DNA of 64,000 nt from Symsagittifera roscoffensis (lineage: Eukaryota > Xenacoelomorpha > Acoela > Convolutidae), in the NCBI RefSeq assembly GCF_963678635.1, contig NC_087067.1:25675547-25739546 (forward strand), read 5' to 3'. This document shows positions 58,601 to 64,000 of the stretch, one piece after another. Made by a program: the position numbers and the translations under genes. The notes below the pieces were generated by a model, which did not search any database, had not been told where the DNA came from, and saw only the letters and a program-made list of their open reading frames with translations. The first letter of the stretch is position 1, and every line of letters begins with the position of its first letter.

Positions 58601-60913
58601 TTTTTATAGGTTGCCATTACATTACGAAATCTCTGTGGCGCCTTGTCCTCGTGCATTTACCAAAGTCTTCAAGACAGTAACAAAGTATCAATGACAGGTG
58701 CGAAAAAATCCCCAGATACCCAAACCTCTAACCCAACTCATGCTTTGTCGGATCCGAAATCATCTAAAGTGGGAGAGCTGTACGCTAGGAACTACTCGGA
58801 GGAAAGAGCGGCATCTGTTCTGGTGACTTCGCGGCGAACGAGAAACGATTCGAACTTACTTGCCAGTCATATAATTTCAAAACCATCCGACTGGCCCGGC
58901 GTTAAACTGTTCATTAGGCTACTCTCCGATTATGCGCATCTGCGCAATTCCGGGTCCGAATCGAGACTGAGAATTCTTCTTGTGGAATCTTGTTGTGTTG
59001 TGTACACTGGAATTTTATTTCACGCTCTGGTGACAAATGATGCGAATGAGCTGTTAAGAGTGATCGCAAACCCAGTCTCTAGTCAGATGTTTGCGTTCAT
59101 TGCGGGCGGATGTGTCAGAACAAGAAGCCACGCGTCCAACGTCATGCTACCTCCTCAAGATGCTGTCAACTTGATGAAAAACTCGACAGCTTCTAAAGCA
59201 GAAAGTGCGGCACATTTGGCAGCAAACAGACACCGAATCAGTCTGAATGCGAAGATATTGGCAAAAGCGGGAGGCTCTTTGAATGACGACAGTCCGCCTT
59301 CGCCGGTGATCATGAACGAAGAAAACAAGTACCAATATGAAACGTTTTCTTCGCCTGTCATGACAATATTTGACTTCATTTTATCGAAGGTTGGTGTGTT
59401 TTAGTTTGACTGATTAGATTGGCACTGGCGGGATCAATTGACCACGTATAGTTCACCCGTTTTCCTAATTTGATGATAATAAATGGTTGTGAACTATCTT
59501 ATAAGTTTGCTTTGACAATCGTATGTATTATTATAACTATTCTCATGGTCAAATAAAGGTCTTTCAAAGCTATTTGATTGCACGCTTAGACAACTCTTCA
59601 ACAAGTTTGTTTCAACTAAAAAAAAAGATTGTCAATAGCAAATTCATGAAATGGTCAATGACCAAAAATTTTGATCAAATGCGAAAAAGGATTGAGGTTA
59701 CAAAGTATTGAAGATACAAAATTTCAGTAGTCCAGGGGAACAGTCCAAAAGGCACTTGATGTGTCTTAATGAATGGATCTGTCAGCAAAGGTTGTTTCTC
59801 TCGCTAGTTTCGCTAGTTTCTTTCATGAATGTTAAAATTAATCATATTCTCAGTATTAATTGAGAAACTTTAACGTGCTGTCAACATAATTGATGTAATT
59901 ATGTGGTATGGTCAATCTGATGTGATTCAGCCCAATCTGCCCTCCACGATGGACTTCTTGAGTTACGAGTCAGATGAAGAAGAAGCAGACATGATGAACA
60001 GGACGATTGGGGAATACAAAGGCGACGGATACTGTTCAGATGAAAGTGAAGAGGAAGACGATGGATTTGGATTCAGAAGGAACACAGCGCAGAAAGAAGT
60101 CACTAGGGAAAGTGTGGAACACTCGGATCCAAACAGCTATAGGTAGAGCGGCCGTAATTAACCCATCTCTTATGCTGTTGTTGGTGCATATTTGTTAGTT
60201 GCATGTACAGACACTTTTAAATTCTTTCGTTTGAATATTTTGGCTTTGCTCTTTAACGCCACGATATCACAAGTCAAAATATTCAAACGAAAGAATTGAA
60301 TAGTGTCTACATGCAACTAACAAAGATGCACCAACTACAGCATAAGAGACGTTCGGTTCATGTAGTAGTGAAATAGGATACAATTTTGAAAACAGCGTCG
60401 GGCAGTTAGAAACACTACTGGGCTTTGTCTGTTTTGTATGTATGAGAATGTGAGAGAGACTCCGTCATTCAATTGTTGCCCGTATTGATCGCCAGAAACT
60501 TTTCATTTTTGTTAGACATTTCATCGTTTCAGCTGGTGCATAATGCGCTTCGCCATCATCACGTCAGTGTTGGACACTTTGAACAGCTTCATTTTGGAGA
60601 TGGGTCTGGAGCTAAGCGAACTGGCGCTCCATTCCCCCACCCTTCAGAACCTGCGCAACACCATCACCCAATGGCAGAATGTGGCACACACCCAGTTGAG
60701 TCTAATGGCTGCAAATGGACCTCCGGACAACTTCATTTCAAGGGCCGATTCTTCTTCGTATGGTTTCGGAAAAGGGGCGGCAAGTGACGTGGCTTCGAGT
60801 GTGGCGGGTACTGCTAGTCTAAGCACAAGCTCCATCCGAGGTGTGCATCAAGTGAGAGCATCCGCGAGGCCCACAGCCAATGATCTGTTCCACCCGGATG
60901 CGACGCCGTTCAG
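34389..60913 (+). CDS. DMXL: DmX-like protein (rabconnectin-3 alpha), 14 exons, 3' end beyond window
   Basis: Exons: 34389-34658, 38414-38506, 42952-43021, 43405-43780, 43969-44114, 44292-44501, 46047-46379, 48393-51172, 53037-53241, 53566-54267, 54590-56700, 58610-59389, 59931-60142, 60533-60913. All junctions are GT-AG and phases agree throughout, giving 2887 codons from ATG 34395. N-terminal WD40 region is in exons 1-8; the Rav1p_C region with GVGWWV and AAAFFLLAG in exon 11; DPNSYSW spans exons 13-14. The family (about 3000 residues in vertebrates) forms the RAVE-like complex with WDR7 and ROGDI, which promotes V-ATPase assembly on endosomes and synaptic vesicles. The C-terminal WD40 repeats are missing to the right. 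The start ATG has a weak context and adds about 18 residues before the conserved HQVFTGAVNPGD. Confidence 0.94.
35620..35990 (+). repeat. Interrupted ~180-bp tandem repeat in intron 1
   Basis: TACTCTCAGGAG(C/T)TGCAAATCTT and CCAAATG(C)GACTGCTCAATT recur about 179 bp apart (35624 and 35803), with a weaker third start near 35950. Confidence 0.65.
36777..37310 (+). mobile_element. Decayed non-LTR (LINE) reverse transcriptase fragment
   Basis: In shifting plus-strand frames: KKAIVTPVYKQDDP (36782 on), motif A DLSEALDSTDYKFLL (near 36962), LNFSEIAIEMINSFIGHREQ, WISIHQG, motif B GTVLGPLIFVLFFN, NDLNK, and a DADDS motif C (near 37236). The order is that of CR1/Jockey-like RTs. Multiple frame changes and stops show it is dead; both ends are missing. 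Confidence 0.82.
38414..38506 (+). CDS. DMXL: DmX-like exon 2
   Basis: 31 codons, phase 0 at both ends: IAASYAHHIYLFKPKS, continuing the first WD40 blade. Donor AAC|GTAAGT. Confidence 0.92.
39110..39260 (+). repeat. Dispersed repeat fragment, head of the SINE-associated family
   Basis: ACTCGCAAATAAAAATG, TTCATTTGGTGACACTT, TCATTGGAAATTTC and TTCATTTGTGGCTAGC match the block at 63790-63930 that precedes a tRNA-like head there. The tRNA-like part is absent in this copy. Confidence 0.65.
39705..40390 (+). repeat. Purine-rich GGCAGGG minisatellite
   Basis: About 0.7 kb of degenerate GGCAAGGCAGGG and GAGGAGGG units, strongly G-rich on the plus strand. Long frames on both strands here are products of the bias, not genes. 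Confidence 0.85.
40390..41575 (+). repeat. Degenerate CATC/CCAT tetranucleotide array
   Basis: About 1.2 kb dominated by CATCCATC, AGCCATCC and TTCATCC units. Reading frames here give Ile/His/Pro/Ser repeats and are not genes. Confidence 0.88.
42952..43021 (+). CDS. DMXL: DmX-like exon 3
   Basis: 70 bp: IKWHEIGFFQLESFVSSLSW then NPDG. Matches the family's FFLES..SNITWDPTG segment. Ends in phase 1. The acceptor's pyrimidine tract is weak. Confidence 0.88.
43022..43404 (+). other. DmX-like intron 3
   Basis: 383 bp, AT-rich, nothing recognised. Confidence 0.8.
43405..43780 (+). CDS. DMXL: DmX-like exon 4 (WD40)
   Basis: Contains SRVKFSPNGHYFATVGKEDC, VKIWY, and VYIAHPCTVTGFSWR, typical WD40 strands. 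Ends in phase 2 inside a lysine codon completed by exon 5. Confidence 0.92.
43969..44114 (+). CDS. DMXL: DmX-like exon 5 (WD40)
   Basis: DAVLSYLLTSCRDNKCRIWA, a WD40 D-x-x-x-RIW strand matching the family's LLTCCKDNVCR-W. Ends in phase 1. Confidence 0.92.
44292..44501 (+). CDS. DMXL: DmX-like exon 6
   Basis: Linker with a glutamine run (EQLQQQQLK) then FHLVSVINPQT, the family's FHLAASINPAT strand. Ends in phase 1. Confidence 0.9.
44810..45205 (+). repeat. Dispersed repeat family copy (intron 6)
   Basis: Shared blocks: GAACCTTCTTTTTTTTCTAA, AACGTAGTGAAGACTCTTAT, CCAGCGGAATAAAAACTTT, TTCTCAAGTTGGGT, AAAGAGCTTAAAGGCATC and TTGCGTTCATTAC. Related copies lie at 46690-46990, 57330-57650, 57850-58330 and 61385-61860. 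Confidence 0.75.
45276..45480 (+). repeat. tRNA-derived SINE copy 1
   Basis: A-box-like TGGCTGAGTGG (45283-45293) and B-box-like GGTTCCAATCT (45326-45336), then a tail AATTTTTACTAATTCTAGG shared with the other copies. The A box is of Leu/Ser tRNA type. It does not fold as an intact tRNA gene by eye. Confidence 0.75.
45550..45745 (+). repeat. tRNA-derived SINE copy 2
   Basis: TGGCTGAGTGG (45556-45566) and GGTTCGCATCT (45600-45610), tail TTTTTGCTAATTCGAGGCTT and GCGAAGCGAAGCGTCGCC at the end. The best-preserved promoter boxes of the four copies. Confidence 0.8.
46047..46379 (+). CDS. DMXL: DmX-like exon 7
   Basis: Begins DIPSSVG, then FAVHWLNNKAFHFNLQAE, a conserved WD40 strand, followed by a Ser/Glu-rich low-complexity linker. 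Ends in phase 1. Confidence 0.92.
46380..48392 (+). other. DmX-like intron 7
   Basis: 2.0 kb, AT-rich; a dispersed repeat at 46690-46990 and no gene. Confidence 0.8.
46690..46990 (+). repeat. Dispersed repeat family copy (intron 7)
   Basis: GATCGAACAGTAAAAGTG, GGTCACGAAAAACGTGATCG, CCAGCGAAACAAAACTTTT and TTCTCAAGTTGGGTCAAT recur at 61540-61680. Confidence 0.75.
48393..51172 (+). CDS. DMXL: DmX-like exon 8 (2780 bp)
   Basis: About 927 codons without an intron. Starts with EKQQQSQSLRLEPVAVEGFS, includes DMVFSIHPIDGSLLLWKIDS, later VSWVPKYDGSYLLCVCTGAR, FPVLMSSCANGILILGL and IFSQW, all WD40-type. Ser-rich linkers lie between. Phase 0 end; donor AAG|GTAACA. Confidence 0.93.
51173..53036 (+). 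other. DmX-like intron 8
   Basis: 1.9 kb, AT-rich. A short duplicated TTTTGTTCTAAAAG lies near 52360-52400. No exon was needed to keep phase, and none was recognised. Confidence 0.75.
53037..53241 (+). CDS. DMXL: DmX-like exon 9
   Basis: LPQYHPKLLIGLLNFGKTAR then VKAILAHLVKTL, the family's conserved LPQYHP helix. Ends in phase 1. Confidence 0.93.
53242..53565 (+). other. DmX-like intron 9
   Basis: 324 bp, AT-rich, nothing recognised. Confidence 0.8.
53566..54267 (+). CDS. DMXL: DmX-like exon 10
   Basis: Gly-rich linker, then PPLPLYTLIQLDSI and LSRADQMQLLAVAQVVSTIS. The donor CAAG|GTTATT is non-consensus beyond GT, but phase and protein continuity with exon 11 support it. Confidence 0.85.
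54268..54589 (+). other. DmX-like intron 10
   Basis: 322 bp, nothing recognised. The exon 10 frame stays open for 24 more codons into it. Confidence 0.75.
54590..56700 (+). CDS. DMXL: DmX-like exon 11 (Rav1p_C region)
   Basis: DDCGMRYVMGLKLH, MGVGWWVTNLNTLRLLIERV, DPMDSAIFYIAMQKKHVLRG, EKMTNFFSKDF, RFEHAAAFFLLAGKLQDAVQ: the most conserved alpha-solenoid part of the family. Acidic DWG segment follows. Ends in phase 0. Confidence 0.95.
57330..57650 (+). repeat. Dispersed repeat family copy (intron 11, first)
   Basis: AGAGTAATGAACGTAGTCAG, AAAAAGCGCCAATCATAAAT, TGTTCTAGAACTTCAAAGAG and CGATTGGCTATGTTTTG match other copies; TTGCGAAGCTCCACTTCGCC follows. Confidence 0.72.
57850..58330 (+). repeat. 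Dispersed repeat family copy (intron 11, second)
   Basis: GTAGTTCACTCTTATATAGG, AAGGAAGGCAAAGTTACC, TTCCCAGCGGAGTAATAATT and TTGGCTATGTTTC mark it as the same family. Confidence 0.7.
58610..59389 (+). CDS. DMXL: DmX-like exon 12
   Basis: Acceptor TTTTTATAG then LRNLCGALSSCIYQSLQDSN, WPGVKLFIRLLSDYAH, VVYTGILFHALVTNDANELL and PVMTIFDFILSK. The acceptor was chosen because only it is in phase 0 and recovers the conserved LC-AL..C..QSL segment. Confidence 0.92.
59390..59930 (+). other. DmX-like intron 12
   Basis: 541 bp, AT-rich, nothing recognised. Confidence 0.8.
59931..60142 (+). CDS. DMXL: DmX-like exon 13
   Basis: YESDEEEADMM and DESEEEDDGFG acidic patches, ending EHSDPNSYR/S with phase 2; the split codon completes SW in exon 14, giving the family's DPNSYSW. 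Confidence 0.92.
60166..60350. repeat. Long inverted repeat (foldback) in intron 13
   Basis: Arms 60166-60242 and 60275-60350 are inverted copies over about 77 bp with few mismatches, around a 32-bp loop. Each arm carries CTTATGCTG, TTGTTAGTTGCATGTA and ATTCTTTCGTTTGAATATTT. It could be a foldback MITE or a source of a hairpin RNA. Confidence 0.85.
60533..60913 (+). CDS. DMXL: DmX-like exon 14 (last in window)
   Basis: LELSELALHSPTLQNLRNTI then GPPDNFISR and HPDATPFR, matching GLEFSEL.. and ..NTPFK of the family. Donor TTCAG|GTATGT, phase 2. Downstream WD40 exons are not in the window. Confidence 0.92.
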
Positions 60914-61384
60914 GTATGTGCATGAAGGTTAAAGCTTGCCTTCCTTTGCTGCCGGCTGAAATCCGCATCCATTATACAAGACGAAGTCCCTTGATGCAGC
61001 TCCGCTTTGCCTCTGCGTGAAATATATGGTTATTTTTGATTTTTTTACTAGAAAAGTGCAGCTGTTTGCTATCAGCTTTTATAGGTTCTTTCGTTTATTG
61101 TGTAATTAACAAAAAAGACAAATTAACTAAGATTTTTCTTAATAAAAAGTTGCTTTGAGTTTTTATTAGTTACTCAAGAATAATCTTCCACTCGTAATTT
61201 TTTTTAAAATGAAGCGGGAAAAGGCACGCCGGAATGGTTTTTGAAGATGCTTGTGGTTTTCTCTCCTCAAAAGAAACCCGACACAAGAAAAAAAAAGCCA
61301 GCCTCCCAATGGGATAAGATTTTGACCTGCTAGTCCCTTTGTGCCAACAATGAACGGAAAAGATGATTTTCTTCTTCAATTTTT

Positions 61385-61860
61385 AAGAGTAGTTAACGTA
61401 GTGAGTACTCTTTTATAGGTCTTGCAGATTTTTTTCCTGGAAAGTCTTAAAATTTGTTCACGCTCAATTTTGGTTTTTCGCGGTTTGACTTGTGATTTCT
61501 TTTAAAGTTCAGTGCATTTCCATTGTTAAAAGGAAGCAAACTACACTATCGAACAGCAAAAGTGCAAGGGTCACGATAAGCGTGATCGACTTCTAATTTC
61601 AGAAATTGAAATTAATTATCAGATTTCCCAGCGAAATAAAACTTTTTCCTATTGATCCAGTTTTTTCAAATTGGGTTAGTTTCAACAAAAAAGTGTGTAT
61701 CATAAATTTTTCTAGAAATTCAAAGAGCTTTAAGGCCATCTATTTTTTCTAAATTCAAAAGTTGACGTTTTTGAAGAAAAAAACAAGTCAGTTTTTTTGT
61801 TTATTTTCCTTGCGTTCATTACTCTTTTCCAACTGTCATTTGGCTATGTCTGATAGTTTT
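61385..61860 (+). repeat. Dispersed repeat family copy (intron 14)
   Basis: The fullest copy: GAGTAGTTAACGTAGTGAG, GAACAGCAAAAGTGCAAGG, GGTCACGATAAGCGTGATCG, TTCCCAGCGAAATAAAACTT, AAAGAGCTTTAAGGCCATCT, TTGCGTTCATTACTC. Confidence 0.75.
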
Positions 61861-62114
61861 TCAATTCAATTATGATGGTATTCAAAGTGATTTTCATCAA
61901 TTTTATAGGTGAAAAATGCCTAGACACAGATACTAAAAGATTTTTATTTCACTTTTCACAGGGTATTTATAGTAAGGTTCTCTTTTGGTTAGTGTCCCAT
62001 TTGAAATGTTTAATTTTTGATAAAATTGCAAGCAGACTTATTTATGCTTAATTTCAGCCGTTTGCAATATTTTAATTGTTCCTAATGTTGGTTTTATCCA
62101 AATTGAATAATTTT

Positions 62115-62262
62115 GAACGCCATTTTGAGAATCAAAAGCTTCAAACATCAAAAAAAAATTTCAGCAAAAATGAATAATTTTTTGGAGGTTTTAACGCCAT
62201 TTTGAGAATCAAAAGCTTCAAACATCATGAAAATTTTCAGCAAAAAAAATGAAGAATTTTTT
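62115..62262 (+). repeat. Two tandem copies of a ~75-bp unit
   Basis: AACGCCATTTTGAGAATC, AAAAGCTTCAAACATCA and TTCAGCAAAAA occur twice in direct order. Just downstream GCTGTCGAATATG is repeated three times without gaps (62322-62360). Confidence 0.85.
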
Positions 62263-63048
62263 TTTGCTTTTTTCATTTTTTTGTTGTTCTAGGTTTTTTC
62301 TGAAGAAATTTTTTTCAATTTGCTGTCGAATATGGCTGTCGAATATGGCTGTCGAATATGCTTAAGCTCCAATTTTGCGTTCAGATCTTTTCGTCGCGCC
62401 ACACAAATAACGACTCTAAGTTCAAGAAACTTTTTTGTTGTATTTTTTAAGACTGTTGTTGGAACATATCAGGTTTTTCCTTTCAAATAAGGTTCTTCTT
62501 CAGCTTTTTTTGAAAAATTCCGATTACTTTTCCAATTATTTGAAAGAGAAAACTAAGCTGAGAAAAATATAAATAAAAAATATATTTCAATTTGATTTTG
62601 TTTTTCAGATTGTTTACACTAGCGTTAGCTTAGTATGTTATTACGAACCTACTTTTTTTCTAACCTAAGTCGCAAATATTGGTGCTTCTTTTTTGCTCCT
62701 TTACCGCTTTTTGATAGCACGTACTTTGACGTTCGAATAGTAATAAAGTAACACAGTTGATGCATTTTTAATTCATCAAATGAACCGAAGGTGATTTGTT
62801 TCGAACAACATAACAATAATGAAAACTCGATTTTTGAAGTGCATAATTAATGCATAATGTGGCTTTATGCTTTGCGATTTTTCATCTGCAAAGTTAGTGT
62901 GGATGCCTTCAGTTTGTTATTTTCCAAATTTTTACTTGCAAATTTTTGTGTATTTATATTTGGTGCCACTTATGCTGAATGGCTGGCATTGGCAATATAT
63001 TAGCATATGTAGCTGCTTTATTCGTGACTAGTATTTGTCGGTGGTTAG

Positions 63049-63245
63049 GAGTGCGTGGCTGAGTGGTTAGAGCGTGAGACTCAAAAACTCTAGAATGCAT
63101 TAGGTCGCAGATCGAATTCTAGACCTAGCCGAATTTTTGCGAATTCGAGGCTTATTTTTATTTTTCTTATTGCTATTTCTAGAGCTTTTTGTGTTCTCGG
63201 TAGTGTGTGCGAAGCGATGCTTTGCCTCTGTGTAAAAACGTGTAA
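63049..63245 (+). repeat. tRNA-derived SINE copy 3
   Basis: TGGCTGAGTGG (63056-63066), B-box-like GATCGAATTCT (63109-63119), tail AATTTTTGCGAATTCGAGG and GCGAAGCGATGCTTTGCC, as in copy 2. Confidence 0.78.
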
Positions 63246-63789
63246 AGGTGACCCCTAAATTGATTCTACCTTAACTTAAACATTTCATTGGCTACTGAAT
63301 TCATATATTCATTTTCAACCTAATTCAATCGCATTTTTCAAGAAAATTTAGGACAATAATTGAAAAAAAAAACATTTTCAGTTGTTTTAAATTTTTGTTT
63401 TAATTTTTTTTTTGGAATCAGCGTAGTCGGAGTATTCTGTGGTACTTGCACAGTAACCCGTTATCCTCGTTAGTTTGATCAAAGTCATTTTTTATGTAAT
63501 TGTTTTTTATTTTCAATTGAATCTATATGATTGCATTTATGATAACAGCAGAACGAGATTCAGCTACCGATTTAAAACTAGTATTTAGGGTGTGATAAAT
63601 TAACATTGAGGATGCAACAGAGCGGAAAAAATATAACAAAATATTAGGATCAGTCGAATCACAGTTGCGGGTGAAAAAATGAGCCTTACGAAGTGTCGAT
63701 TATGAGCTGAGGCATTATAGATTAAAAATTAGTATTTATAATACAGATAGTTGAGTTTTTCGCTTGCGAGTGAAGTGTATTAATTAGTA

Positions 63790-64000
63790 CCAACCTTTTA
63801 TTTTTAACTCAACTCTTTTTTAACTCAAGTATTCCTTTATTTGGTAACACTTGAGCAATAATCACGACCTGAACCATTGGAAGTTTCATAGCATCTGTTA
63901 TTTTTGTGGCTAGTGTTTGTAATTTATTAGGCGTCCGTGACTGAGTGGTTAGTATCAAATCCGAGACATAGCCGAGTTTTTAATAATTCGAGGCTTATTT
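63790..64000 (+). repeat. SINE copy 4 with upstream repeat head, cut by window edge
   Basis: ATTTTTGTGGCTAGTGTTTG then TGACTGAGTGG (63938-63948), a shortened middle, and TTTTAATAATTCGAGGCTT at the window end. It links the upstream block seen at 39110-39260 to the tRNA-like part. Confidence 0.7.

Larger units (their letters stand above)
56701..58609 (+). other. DmX-like intron 11
   Basis: 1.9 kb, mostly dispersed repeat copies at about 56796-56955, 57330-57650 and 57850-58330. No gene. Confidence 0.8.
60914..64000 (+). other. DmX-like intron 14 (partial) to window end
   Basis: About 3.1 kb after the exon 14 donor. Dispersed repeats, two SINE copies and short tandem repeats; no further DmX-like exon recognised. 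Confidence 0.7.

Overview
The window looks like animal (metazoan) nuclear DNA. It has spliced exons of a large conserved WD40 gene (DmX-like / rabconnectin-3 alpha), AT-rich introns full of dispersed repeats, a decayed LINE, tRNA-derived SINE copies and giant LTR retroelements. The phylum cannot be fixed from the sequence. Everything is read by eye; no search was run.

Positions 1-34310 are a nest of two related giant LTR retroelements. Element A (+ strand) enters from the left edge. It carries a 715-codon reading frame of unknown function, a small frame, a broken homologue of a large second protein (ORF2), a 3' UTR and a 3' LTR beginning at 7413. Element B (- strand, 7731-33741) has inserted into that LTR; the rest of A's LTR resumes at 33742 and ends at 34310. 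B has 921-bp LTRs that differ at 7 positions, a 3 kb leader with arrays of a CCCCTCCGG motif, an intact 3200-codon Gag-Pol, ORF2 (about 1205 codons with two in-frame TGA codons) and a 3' UTR. The Gag-Pol order is coiled coil, Gag, two zinc knuckles, protease, RT, RNase H, long insert, integrase, and a C-terminal macro-like domain. A 6721-bp stretch of B (most of the leader plus gag and the 5' part of pol) is tandemly duplicated. B is 26.0 kb as it stands and about 19.3 kb without the duplication.

Positions 34389-60913 hold fourteen consecutive exons of a DmX-like gene on the + strand, with all splice phases compatible and 2887 codons read. The first exon seen has a 3' splice site only 78 bp from the end of element A's LTR, so either an upstream exon lies outside the window or the messenger is trans-spliced. 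The gene continues past 60913; its C-terminal WD40 exons are not in the window. By family knowledge the product is the large subunit of the metazoan RAVE-like complex, which promotes V-ATPase assembly on endosomes and synaptic vesicles.

The introns contain a decayed non-LTR reverse transcriptase (36777-37310), a purine-rich minisatellite followed by a CATC-type array (39700-41575), at least four tRNA-derived SINE copies, a second dispersed repeat family, and a long foldback hairpin (60166-60350).

The most novel material is in the retroelements: the macro-like domain on Pol, the ORF2 protein family shared by two diverged elements, polypurine-tract-like motifs repeated at 66-bp spacing inside pol, and heat-shock-element-like sites in both LTR types.
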